Assembly: GCA_006218065.1 (NCBI GenBank)
Contig: VBWE01000032.1
Span: 20,397-84,396 of the forward strand
Source of the DNA: Bacteroidota bacterium
Lineage (GTDB): Bacteria; Bacteroidota; Bacteroidia; Palsa-965
Reading direction: 5' to 3'
Length of the DNA: 64,000 nucleotides
Shown here piece by piece: positions 29,222-39,300 of the stretch. The notes under the pieces were generated by a model that was not told the DNA's origin, did no database searches, and saw nothing but the letters and a program-made list of their open reading frames with translations. Made by a program: the position numbers and the translations under genes. Position 1 is the first letter of the stretch. The number at the start of each line of letters is the position of its first letter.

Positions 29222-30009
29222 AAAACAAACTTTCTTTTTATAAATACCAGGGCGCAGGAAACGATTTTATCCTCATCGACGATCGTACAGTGCAGTTTGA
29301 CGAAAACCGCACGGAACTGGTCGGCCGTTTGTGCGACCGCCGTTTCGGGATCGGTGCGGACGGCCTGATGCTGCTTCGCGAAAAAAGCGGTTTCGATTTC
29401 GAGATGATTTATTTCAATGCCGACGGAAAAGTCGGATCGATGTGCGGAAACGGCGGACGGTGCATCGCCCGTTTTTCGGATGACATCGGTTTTACAGCAA
29501 AGCCCGGCTTGAGATTCCTGGCTGCCGACGGACCGCACGAAGCGGAGCTGAAAAACGGCATCGTGCGGCTGAAAATGAGCGACGTCTCGGAAATCGAAAC
29601 GGGCGACGGTTTTTATTTCCTGGATACCGGTTCGCCGCACTATGTGAAATACGTTTCGGGCCTGGATGAGCTGGACGTTTTCGGCGAAGGCAGGAAGATC
29701 CGTTACAGCGACCGTTTTGCAGCAACAGGAACGAACGTAAATTTTATCGAACCGTTCAACGGCGGAATAAAAATAAGAACGTACGAACGCGGCGTGGAAA
29801 ACGAAACGCTGGCCTGCGGCACGGGCGTAACGGCCGCCGCACTGACCGCCGCACTCAAAGGAATAGCGACATCCGCGGAAAACTGCCGGGTAAAAGCGCG
29901 GGGCGGTGATTTAAACGTAACGTTCAGATCCGCCGGGAAAAATCAATTTACCGATATTTGGCTCGAAGGTCCCGCAGAATTCGTTTACAAAGGCGAGATA
30001 AGTATATGA
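29218..30009 (+). CDS. dapF: Diaminopimelate epimerase
   Basis: FYKYQGAGNDFILIDDR, MCGNGGRCIARF, NETLACGTGVTAAALTAAL. Confidence 0.95.
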   Translation: MKNKLSFYKYQGAGNDFILIDDRTVQFDENRTELVGRLCDRRFGIGADGLMLLREKSGFDFEMIYFNADGKVGSMCGNGGRCIARFSDDIGFTAKPGLRFLAADGPHEAELKNGIVRLKMSDVSEIETGDGFYFLDTGSPHYVKYVSGLDELDVFGEGRKIRYSDRFAATGTNVNFIEPFNGGIKIRTYERGVENETLACGTGVTAAALTAALKGIATSAENCRVKARGGDLNVTFRSAGKNQFTDIWLEGPAEFVYKGEISI

Positions 30010-31052
30010 AACCGGAAAGCATTACCAATACCGACAAAATCAATTACCTGAACATCGGGCTGATTTTGCTTTCGTGCGGACTGGCTTTCGTGATCCCGTT
30101 CGAACTTTTTCTTTTTGCCTATGCTATTCTCGGCCCGGCGCATTACCTCACGGAAATTTCGTGGCTGCACGAACGGAAATATTTCACCAAAGGGAAATTC
30201 GATTTCGTGCTGCTCGGCGGGCTGGCGATCATCCTTTTCCTGCTGCAGTACGTCATTATCCGCAACCTGCCGCCGGCGTCGGCGAACCAGGCGGCGAAAC
30301 TGCTGCCGGCATTGATCCTGGTGGGCTTTGCGGGCGGACTGATCATGGCTTTCGCGAAGTCGGTATTCTACCGGCTTATCGGTTTTCTCTGCGTAAGCCT
30401 GCTCGCGCTGGCCAGCAACAACATGACGGTTTTCCTGACGGTTTTCCTGCCCACGCTCATCCACGTTTATGTGTTCACCGGTTTTTTCATCATTTACGGC
30501 GCGCTGAAAGGGCGGAGCAAAAGCGGGTATCTTTCTTTTGCGTTCTTCCTGCTCTGTCCTTTGCTTTTCATTTTCATCACGCCCGAAGGAGGCGCGCTTT
30601 CCGAGTATGTCACCGGTTCGTACAGTCATTTCGCCGGGCTGAATACGAACCTGATCAAACTTTTCGATATTACGGATTACGGCCCGGACATCAAGACCAC
30701 GGGAGACGTGATTTACAAATCGGATATCGGCCTGATCGTAATGCGTTTCATTGCGTTCGCGTACACGTATCATTACCTGAACTGGTTTTCGAAAACCTCG
30801 GTCATTAAATGGCACAACGTTCCGAAAAAACGGCTGGCGGCCATCGTAATTCTCTGGGGAATTTCCATCGGCCTGTATGCGTACAATTATAAACTCGGGT
30901 TCGACTGGTTGTTCTGCCTGAGCTTCATGCACGTGTTTCTCGAGTTCCCGCTCAACCACACGTCCATTGTCGGCACGGTCCGCGAACTTGGCGCCATGAT
31001 GAAAGGCGCGCCGGTGGAAAGTGCAGCGGGCAGGAAAGGGAAGAAGAAGTGA
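30006..31052 (+). CDS. Polytopic membrane protein of unknown function
   Basis: ATGA overlap with dapF; about nine hydrophobic segments; conserved-looking FAYAILGPAHYLTEISWL, YTYHYLNWFSKT, HVFLEFPLNHTS. Confidence 0.75.
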   Translation: MKPESITNTDKINYLNIGLILLSCGLAFVIPFELFLFAYAILGPAHYLTEISWLHERKYFTKGKFDFVLLGGLAIILFLLQYVIIRNLPPASANQAAKLLPALILVGFAGGLIMAFAKSVFYRLIGFLCVSLLALASNNMTVFLTVFLPTLIHVYVFTGFFIIYGALKGRSKSGYLSFAFFLLCPLLFIFITPEGGALSEYVTGSYSHFAGLNTNLIKLFDITDYGPDIKTTGDVIYKSDIGLIVMRFIAFAYTYHYLNWFSKTSVIKWHNVPKKRLAAIVILWGISIGLYAYNYKLGFDWLFCLSFMHVFLEFPLNHTSIVGTVRELGAMMKGAPVESAAGRKGKKK

Positions 31053-31588
31053 CCGCAGGTTTCGCATTCCCGGAAATCTCCGTTTGGGATCCCGCGAAAA
31101 CAGCCGAAGGATTATGGCTCATCCTGCTGAAAGCAACCCGCGTTCCGCCGCACCTCGGCATACTGGCGGACGGCCGCTGGTTCACGCTCGATATAAACGG
31201 CGCTAAGGTAAATGGCGACGGGGAACGATTGCTGCAGGCCGTGCAACGGAAAAAAATACCCGCTGCTTTTGTCCGCTTCGCCTGGCCGCGCGGACTGAGC
31301 AAAGAAAAAGCGCAGGACCTGCTCACGGAAATTTTCAGCGTGTACCAGCCGCTGGGCGAAACTCCCGCTACCTGTTTCAGCCCGATCCGTGATTTTTGTG
31401 AGAAGATTTACGGAGAACAGTATCGTCAGCCGCAGTTCGTTTTCCAACTGCTCCGGCAACTCGAAAAAGACGGGTTGTTCAACGAAGTATCCGGGCTGCA
31501 TGTCGCGAATAAAAATTTCGTGCTTCCGCATTACGATATGCAGGCTGTCCGCAATTCGATAGCGTCGGCGAAACTGCGCGCCGGGTAA
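31049..31588 (+). CDS. Hypothetical protein
   Basis: GTG start overlapping the upstream stop by 4 nt; 179-aa ORF with coding-like composition. Confidence 0.65.
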   Translation: MTAGFAFPEISVWDPAKTAEGLWLILLKATRVPPHLGILADGRWFTLDINGAKVNGDGERLLQAVQRKKIPAAFVRFAWPRGLSKEKAQDLLTEIFSVYQPLGETPATCFSPIRDFCEKIYGEQYRQPQFVFQLLRQLEKDGLFNEVSGLHVANKNFVLPHYDMQAVRNSIASAKLRAG

Positions 31589-31604
31589 ATCCATATTCCC
31601 GGTT

Positions 31605-31681
31605 TTCAGCCGCAGATTATAATGGTTATCCGTAGCCGGCAACTACGAATAACTGCGGGACTGCGTAATCTGCGGCTGAAA
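31605..31681. repeat. Intergenic inverted repeat, CCGCAGATTA/TAATCTGCGG family
   Basis: ttcagccgcagatta ... taatctgcggctgaa with inner gttatccgtag / ctacgaataac. Confidence 0.85.
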
Positions 31682-31707
31682 TTATTCCCTATATTTGATT
31701 AAGAATT

Positions 31708-32253
31708 ATGTCCCAGCCGCAGATCAATCTTCTGTTAGGTGAAAACCTCAAGCTTCGTGCGCTCGAACCGTACGATATTGATAATTTGTACAAGTGGGAA
31801 AACGATACTGCCGTATGGAAAGTGAGCAATACGATCGCTCCGTATTCCCGGTTTGTGCTCGAGCAGTATATTGCCAATTCGCACCTCGATCTTTTTACGA
31901 ATAAACAGCTGCGCCTGATGATCACCACCCGCGACGGCCGTGACGTAGGTGCGATCGACCTTTTTGATTACGATCCCATGCATCTCCGCGCGGGCGTCGG
32001 TATTCTCATCGCGGCGGCGGAAGACCGCAGGAAAGGATTCGCTTCCGAAGCGATGTCCATGCTCCTGAACTATTGTTTCCGCACGCTGCACCTGCACCAG
32101 TTGTATTGCAACGTTACGGTGGATAACGTGGACAGCGTGAAACTTTTCCAGCGTCACAAGTTTACGATCACCGGTATCAAAAAAGACTGGATCCGTTCGG
32201 GCGACGGGTTTCTCGATGAACTGATTCTCCAACTGGTTCGCCCGGCGAAATGA
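31708..32253 (+). CDS. GNAT family N-acetyltransferase
   Basis: LRALEPYDIDNLYKWEND; GVGILIAAAEDRRKGFASEAMSMLLNYCFRTLHLHQLYCNVTVDNVDSVKLFQRHKF; TATATTTG at 31690 upstream. Confidence 0.9.
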   Translation: MSQPQINLLLGENLKLRALEPYDIDNLYKWENDTAVWKVSNTIAPYSRFVLEQYIANSHLDLFTNKQLRLMITTRDGRDVGAIDLFDYDPMHLRAGVGILIAAAEDRRKGFASEAMSMLLNYCFRTLHLHQLYCNVTVDNVDSVKLFQRHKFTITGIKKDWIRSGDGFLDELILQLVRPAK

Positions 32254-34325
32254 ACCCGCACATCACCCGCCGCTTAGTTTACCGCCTGCTTCCCGGTTTG
32301 GTTTTTGGCATAGCGGTCACGGCGCTTTTGCGCTGCGGACCGGAAACCAAAACCGGCGACCCGGTCGATCCCGAAACGAAAAAATACACTTACCTCAATC
32401 ACCAGGATACCGTACGTTACGTCGGCGCGAACGTTTGCCGCAACTGTCACCCGGCGGTTTACGAAACCTTTATGCAAACCGGCATGGGCCAGTCGTTCGG
32501 CATGGCGACGAAAGAAAAAAGCAAAGCGAACTTCGACGGTCATGCGCTGGTGTATGACAAATTCAGCGATTTCTGGTACCGCCCTTTCTGGAGAAACGAC
32601 AGCATGTTCATCCTGGAGTTCCGCAAGGAAGGGAACGATACCGTTTACAAGCGAACGGAGCATGTCGATTATATCGTCGGATCGGGCCAGCATACGAATT
32701 CGCATATCCGGAACACGAACGGTTTCCTGCACCAGATGCCGCTGACTTTTTATACGCAGCAGGGAAAATGGGATCTTCCGCCGGGATTCGAGAACGGTTT
32801 CAATACGCGTTTCTCGCGCAAGATCGGGCTGGAATGCATGAGCTGTCACAACTCACTGCCCGGTTTCGAAGCAGGTTCCGAAAATAAATTCACCGCTGTG
32901 CCCGGCGGTATCGGCTGTGAACGCTGCCACGGACCGGGCTCGCTGCATGTGTGGGAAAAAACGAACGGGCATCTCATCGATACTTCGCGCTTTATCGATT
33001 ATACGATCGTAAATCCCGGCAAACTTTCGTTCGAGCGGCAGTTCGACGTTTGCCAGCGCTGTCACCTGCAGGGAAATGCCGTGCTGAAAGAAGGCAAATC
33101 GTTTTTTGATTTCCGCCCGGGCATGGTGCTGTCGGATTATATGACGGTATTCATGCCGAAATACGAAGGACGCGAAGACGAGTTCATCATGGCTTCGCAT
33201 GCCGAGCGTATGAAAATGAGTCCCTGCTTCATCAAAACGAATGCCGGCGTGAAATTCGACGAGAACGACCTGCGTCCGTATAAAAAAGCGATGACCTGCG
33301 TAACCTGCCACGATCCGCACGTGAGTGTAAAAGCGACCGGGCAGGAAGTATTCAACGCATCCTGCATGAAATGTCACAACGGGACAGGGACGAAAGGAAA
33401 ATGCACCGATACCGATGCACATCTCAAAGCAAAGGATAATAACTGCGTAAGCTGTCACATGCCGCGTTCGGGTTCCATCGATATTCCGCACGTTACGGTG
33501 ACGGATCATTTCATCCGCAAGCCGGTGGATGCCGGGAAAGTGCGCGAAGAAGTGAAAAAGTTTATCGGTCTGTATGCCGTGAATGAAAAAAATCCTTCTG
33601 CAGAACTGAAAGCGAAAGCGTATATCCTGCAGTGTGAAAAATTCGCGCCCGGTGATCTTTACCTGCTCGATTCGGCAAAACATTATTTGCGCGATGACAG
33701 TAAAGATGCGGTGCGGAAGAATTTTTCAAGCCTTGTCCAGTTGTATTATCTCAAGGGAGATTACAACAGGATTATGAATTATGTGCAGCAGCTCGGGCAG
33801 GCGGAAGTGCTGAACAAAATGCTGGTAAAAAAATCGTGGAGCAACGACGATGCCTGGACAGCGTACCGGATCGGGGAAGCTTTTTTCGGGAAAGGAGAAA
33901 ATACTCCTGCGACTGCTTTTCATAAAAAAGCCAGCGAACTTGCGCCGCATGTTCCCGATTTTAAAAGCAAGTATGGCCTGGCGCTGGCTTCTTCCGGGCG
34001 ACAGAAAGAAGCAATGGACACTTATCAGCAGGTTCTCGACGAACATCCGGAATTCGTTCCGGCGCTCACCAACCTCGGTTATCTTTACCTCGTGAACGGT
34101 GATGCGGCGAAGGCCCGGCGGTTTTATGAAAAGGCGCTTGCCCTTGATCCGGATTACGAACCGTTGTTGCTGAATATGGCCGGCTTGCTTGCGTTTGAAC
34201 GGGATTTTAAAGGAGCGGAAAAAATCATCGACCACCTGCTGAAAAGGAATCCGAAAAATGAAAAAGCGTTGCAGGTAAAAAAACAATTGAAAGAAGCGGC
34301 GAAAGGATCGAAAACCGCTTCCTAG
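32250..34325 (+). CDS. Multiheme c-type cytochrome (seven CxxCH motifs) with C-terminal TPR domain
   Basis: CRNCH, CMSCH, CERCH, CQRCH, CVTCH, CMKCH, CVSCH; then AAFHKKASELAPHVPDFKSKYGLALASSGRQKEAMDTYQQVLDEHPEFVPALTNLGYLYLVNGDAAKARRFYEKAL. Confidence 0.9.
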   Translation: MNPHITRRLVYRLLPGLVFGIAVTALLRCGPETKTGDPVDPETKKYTYLNHQDTVRYVGANVCRNCHPAVYETFMQTGMGQSFGMATKEKSKANFDGHALVYDKFSDFWYRPFWRNDSMFILEFRKEGNDTVYKRTEHVDYIVGSGQHTNSHIRNTNGFLHQMPLTFYTQQGKWDLPPGFENGFNTRFSRKIGLECMSCHNSLPGFEAGSENKFTAVPGGIGCERCHGPGSLHVWEKTNGHLIDTSRFIDYTIVNPGKLSFERQFDVCQRCHLQGNAVLKEGKSFFDFRPGMVLSDYMTVFMPKYEGREDEFIMASHAERMKMSPCFIKTNAGVKFDENDLRPYKKAMTCVTCHDPHVSVKATGQEVFNASCMKCHNGTGTKGKCTDTDAHLKAKDNNCVSCHMPRSGSIDIPHVTVTDHFIRKPVDAGKVREEVKKFIGLYAVNEKNPSAELKAKAYILQCEKFAPGDLYLLDSAKHYLRDDSKDAVRKNFSSLVQLYYLKGDYNRIMNYVQQLGQAEVLNKMLVKKSWSNDDAWTAYRIGEAFFGKGENTPATAFHKKASELAPHVPDFKSKYGLALASSGRQKEAMDTYQQVLDEHPEFVPALTNLGYLYLVNGDAAKARRFYEKALALDPDYEPLLLNMAGLLAFERDFKGAEKIIDHLLKRNPKNEKALQVKKQLKEAAKGSKTAS

Positions 34326-34336
34326 TGCATTCCGTT

Positions 34337-35374
34337 ATGTCGAAAAGAAAAAAAATAGCGTTTTGGTTTTCCATAGTTACCCTGCTGGCTGCGGGCGCCG
34401 GCGGCTGGTGGTTCTGGGATTCGTATTATAAACCCAATGTTGACCTGCACGGCAAACGTTCGGAATTCCTGTATGTGCGAACCGGCTGGACGATGACGGA
34501 ACTGGAAGGTTACCTGGTGGATCAGAAAATCATCAAAGACGAAAACTCATTCCGGGAAATCGCGAAACTCAAAAAGTTTACGGAAATAAAACCCGGGCGT
34601 TATCGGCTCCGCGACGGGATGAGTAACCGCGAACTGGTCAACATGCTGCGCGCGGGTTTGCAGGAACCGGTTGATTTTACCTTCAACGGCATCCGTACAA
34701 AAGAACAGCTCGTGAGCCGCGTGAGCCGTAAAATTGAAGCCGATTCTGCCGCGCTTTTTTATATGCTCAACGATAATACGTTCCTGAGCAGTTACGGTTT
34801 TACAAATCATACCGTGATGACCATGTTTATTCCGGATACGTACGAAATGAACTGGAATACTTCGGCTGAGCAATTCATGGAGCGCATGGCGAAAGAGTAC
34901 AAAGCATTCTGGACGGAAGAACGAAAAGCAAAATGTAAAATCACCACGCTTACCCAGTCGCAGGCAGTTATCCTCGCCTCCATCGTACAGGGTGAACAAA
35001 CGCGGGATAACGAGGAGAAAAAAATTATTGCCGGGCTTTACCTCAACCGGCTGCGGATAAAAATGCCCCTGCAGTCGGACCCGACGCTGATTTTTGCGCT
35101 GGGCGATTTCACCGTCCGCCGCGTTTTGAACGGGGACAAAGAAATTGATTCGCCGTATAATACCTACCTGCACACCGGCCTCCCGCCCGGCCCGATCAGC
35201 ATTCCCGATATTTCATCGGTTGATGCCGTACTCAATTTCAAGAAAACAAATTACCTGTACATGTGTGCGGAATACGGCACCGGGCATCATAATTTTACAA
35301 AGGATTACAACGAACACCTGAAAAATGCCAAAGCCTTTCAGGATGCTTTGAATAAAGCGAATATCAACAGGTGA
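34337..35374 (+). CDS. mltG: Endolytic murein transglycosylase
   Basis: FIPDTYEMNWNTSAEQFMERM; LTQSQAVILASIVQGEQTRDNEEKKIIAGLYLNRLRIKMPLQSDPTLIFALG; PYNTYLHTGLPPGPISIPDISSVDAVL. Confidence 0.94.
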   Translation: MSKRKKIAFWFSIVTLLAAGAGGWWFWDSYYKPNVDLHGKRSEFLYVRTGWTMTELEGYLVDQKIIKDENSFREIAKLKKFTEIKPGRYRLRDGMSNRELVNMLRAGLQEPVDFTFNGIRTKEQLVSRVSRKIEADSAALFYMLNDNTFLSSYGFTNHTVMTMFIPDTYEMNWNTSAEQFMERMAKEYKAFWTEERKAKCKITTLTQSQAVILASIVQGEQTRDNEEKKIIAGLYLNRLRIKMPLQSDPTLIFALGDFTVRRVLNGDKEIDSPYNTYLHTGLPPGPISIPDISSVDAVLNFKKTNYLYMCAEYGTGHHNFTKDYNEHLKNAKAFQDALNKANINR

Positions 35375-35378
35375 TATT

Positions 35379-35463
35379 AATTGTCGATTTTTGATTGTCG
35401 ATTTGCGATTTATCCGTAGAAAAAAAATCGGCAATCGAAAATCAAAAATCGGCAATCGAAAAA
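35379..35463. repeat. Inverted repeat, GATTGCC family (copy 4)
   Basis: ttgtcgatttttgattgtcgatttgcgattt ... aaaaaaatcggcaatcgaaaatcaaaaatcggcaatcgaaaa. Confidence 0.8.
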
Positions 35464-35473
35464 ACGACGCTAC

Positions 35474-36085
35474 ATGAGCAAACAATTCCAATCACACCCC
35501 TGGCACGGCATAAGTCCCGGTGAAGAAGCGCCCGGCATCGTGAATGCTTTTATTGAGATCGTTCCCGGCGATACGGTGAAATACGAGATCGATAAAGCGA
35601 GCGGCTGGCTCAAAGTGGACCGGCCGCAGAAGTTTTCGAATATCGTCCCGGCTTTGTACGGATTTATTCCGCAAACCTATTGCGGTGAAGAAATCGCGAA
35701 ATTCTGCGCGGAGAAAAGCGGCCTGGAAATCAAAAAAGGCGACGGCGATCCGCTGGATATCTGCGTATTCAGCGAACGGAATATTACCGGCGGCGGTATC
35801 CTGCTCAAAGCCATACCCGTAGGCGGTTTACGCCTGGTGGATAAAAACGAGGCCGACGATAAAATCATTGCCGTGATGCAAAACGACGATGTATATTCCT
35901 GGAACGATATTTCGCAGTTTCCGCCCGCGCTCATCCAGCGGCTCCGGCATTATTTCCTCACGTACAAAAATATTCCCGGCGACGCAAACCGCGTTTGTGA
36001 AATCACGCACGTGTACGGCCGCGAAGAAGCGCTCGAAGTAATCCGGAAAAGCATGACCGATTACCAGCGGACATTTGCATCGTAG
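35474..36085 (+). CDS. ppa: Inorganic pyrophosphatase (family I)
   Basis: HPWHGISPGEEAPGIVNAFIEIVPGDTVKYEIDKASGWLKVDRPQ; GDGDPLDICVFSER; DDKIIAVMQNDDVY. Confidence 0.9.
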   Translation: MSKQFQSHPWHGISPGEEAPGIVNAFIEIVPGDTVKYEIDKASGWLKVDRPQKFSNIVPALYGFIPQTYCGEEIAKFCAEKSGLEIKKGDGDPLDICVFSERNITGGGILLKAIPVGGLRLVDKNEADDKIIAVMQNDDVYSWNDISQFPPALIQRLRHYFLTYKNIPGDANRVCEITHVYGREEALEVIRKSMTDYQRTFAS

Positions 36086-36399
36086 GAGTGCAAAATGGCT
36101 TAATTTTTAGAAATTCATGCGGAAAACACATCGTCGGATTGAAAACGGCACACATTTTATGATCCTGAATCAAAACTGCGTGATTGTCGAAATTATCGAT
36201 GAAACCCTCGATAAATCGAACTAATTATTTGTTTGGCACGACCAGTCTTTCAGCGCATTTTTTCAGCAAATAATACTTCTGCCGCGGGTGCTTTTTCCCA
36301 ATCAAGTTTTGTTACCTTAGAAGCAATTGGTGTTTCATCACCGCGTTTCCGGGCAGGAATCCCGACGTGAAATCCTGACAGATTTTACGACCACCGGAA

Positions 36400-39300
36400 A
36401 TGCAAAATGAAATCCGAAGAGCAGGTTTACATTCCGCAGCAGGTTGTATGGCAAGGAGGAGAGGAAATACAATTCATTTTTTACTCTTGCTTATGTCGCT
36501 TCTGGCGCATGACGCAACCCTTCGTGCGCAGCAGTATAATTTTCAGCACTACAATGTTTCCGACGGGTTACCGCAATCGCAGATCAACTGCATTTACCAG
36601 GACAGTTATGGGTTTATCTGGATCGGCACCGACGGCGGCGCGGCACGTTTCGACGGAAAAAAATTCGTGGTTTTTGACACAGATAACGGGCTGCTCCAGA
36701 ACAGGGTTCGCGGCATCAGTGAAACCGGCCAGGCCATTCTTATCGCTTCCGACAGCGGCATCTGCGAAGTAACCGGTAAAGCTGTACACAAAATCCGTTT
36801 CAATCCTTCCTCCGGAATTGATAAAGTACGCGGTTTTGCAAAGGGAGCGAAGGACGAAATCCTGGTGATGACCAATGCCGGTTTGTGGAAATATGAGAAC
36901 GGCGCAATAAGCCGGCTTTCACTCGGAAGCCCGGTAAATATACTCGAGGTACGTACCGTGTATGTTGACAGCAAAGGTATTTTGTGGGTCGGTACCGAAC
37001 GGAACGGGCTCTTCCGTTTCCAATGGCAGCAGGGAAAATATATCATCCAGCCTTTTGCTTCGCAGTCCGACCTGTCGGTTCAGAAAATACGGGGGGTGAT
37101 TGAACACGAACGCGGCGAACTGTGGGTGGCCACTTCGGGCGAAGGGTTATTTTCTTTCGACGGGTCTTCCTATACCCGGCTGCAGTTACCGGAAAATGAA
37201 AACGTCGCTTTTTTCACTTCCACATGCAAAGATGCCGATGAAAATATGTGGTTCGGAAGCTGGGGCGGCGGCCTGGTGCAGTACAAAAAATCCGTTTTCA
37301 AATCATTCAGTAAAAACAACGGTCTTTACGACGATGTGATCTCCTGTCTTTTCGCCGACCGTGACGGCAACGTCTGGATCGGTTCATTCACTTCGGGTGT
37401 GATGGTTTATGCGGGGCAGCAGTTTTCCATGTTTACCAAAGCAAGCGGCCTGCCTGATGAAAATATCCGGAGCATCGTTTACGATGAAAACAGCAACGTC
37501 TGGATGGCGACCCTCGGCGGGCTGGCACGTTTTGACGGAATCGAGCTGACTACGATTACCGAAAAGGAAGGATTGAGCTACAACCGGATCGGGGCGCTGG
37601 CTTCCGATCAGAAAGGGAAACTATACATCGGCACGTTGAGCGGTGAAATCAATGTGCTTGAAAAAGGAAAAATTACGGTTTACAAAGACCGGGAACAATT
37701 GCCCGCAGGTGAAATCATCAGCCTCGCATACGGCAAGGACGGATCGCTGTGGATCGGTACCGTGTATGCCGGCCTGGTTCGTTTCCGCGACAATACATTC
37801 GAACGGGTTGCATCCGGCGGATTGCTGGAAGGAAATCCGATCTGGGCGCTCCATGAAGACACGGCGGGAACGCTCTGGCTGGGAACCGAGAAAGGAATCC
37901 TGCGCATGGAAAACGGCGAGCCGCAGAAAATCAAATCGAAAAACAAACGGACCTCACCTGAAATAAGAATCAACGCCATAACCAGCGACAAAGACTATAT
38001 CTATTTCGCTACCTACGGTACAGGCGTATGGCGTTACGAACTGAAAAAACAGGCCCTGCAGTTTATCGATAAGAAAGAAGGCCTGTCGAGTAATTATACA
38101 ACCGGTTTCCTCTGGCTGAATAACAACAAGATGCTGCTCGTATCCACGATAACCGGCCTGGACCGGGTGGAATTTATCGGGAACATGACGACTACTTTCC
38201 GGCATTTCGGCAAGGCGGACGGTTTGGGAAACATGGAATTTTCGCCCGGGGCGATGACGCTCGGCAGGGACGGGAAAGTGTGGCTGGGAACTTCGTCAGG
38301 CGCTATTATTTATGATCTCGCTGCGGAAAAACGTAATAAGGCAAAACCACTGGTGGTGTTGCGCGGTTTGAGCATGATGAATGAAAAACCGGACTGGACG
38401 AATTATTCGGACAGCATTTCATCCAAGCTCAACATTCCTGTAAACCCGGAATTCCCGCACGACAAAAATTACCTCAGTTTCGATTTCGCCGCAATCCAGT
38501 TCGGCCCGGGTGTAAACCTGCGCTACCAGTATAAGCTCGAAGGATATGATGCCGACTGGGGACCACCGTCCGAATCGGGGCTGATCAGTTATTCAAACCT
38601 GCCGCCCGGCGATTACCGGCTGCTTGTCAAAGCGGGCAACAGTGCAGGCGCCTGGAGCGAACCGGCCGTATTCGCTTTCCGCATCACCCCGCCTTTCTGG
38701 AAAACCTGGTGGTTCTTTCTCGGCATGCTCCTGCTCATCTTCCTGATCTGCCTGGGGCTTATGCTTTTTTACCGCCGCGTGAAAAGCGAATTCATGTCGA
38801 AGCGGGAAACCGAATACATGCTTCCCACCAGCCGCATGATCCTGTTTTTTGCCGCCACCGTGTACCCGCTCGATTGTATTCTCTGTTCGTTGTTTGACAG
38901 GACGGTGAATATGCAGCCGGTTGTGGCCTGCCTGATCGCCGTGTTGTTGCTGGGACTTGCGGCCGGGACGTATTTCTACGAATACTTCCGGAAAAACATC
39001 AGCCTGCTCATGACGGTTTTGTTTCCGCTGGTTGTTTTTCATTTCCTCTACCTCAATAAGATAAACCAGCTTTCGCCGGTAACGGTTACTGCGCTCATTA
39101 TTTCCATTCTTGCGCTCGGCATCGTGGTGGATTCCTGGCGCTCGCTTGCCGTTATTTCCGGTTTCGTAATCATTTTCGGATCGTGGCTCGGTTTCTCCGT
39201 GGATGCGCCGCAATATAATCCCTGGCTTTTTGTACTCGGCATCATCACCAGCCTGCTCATCGCTTTCCTTGCGCTGCTCGTGCGGCACAATATGTTCAAC

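Noticed and set aside
29985-31067. 360-aa - strand ORF
   Set aside because: Antisense to the coupled membrane-protein gene; charged shadow composition.
36117-36224. 35-aa ORF (MRKTHRRIENGTHFMILNQNCVIVEIIDETLDKSN) downstream of ppa
   Set aside because: Too short to support without homologs or a clear RBS/promoter.
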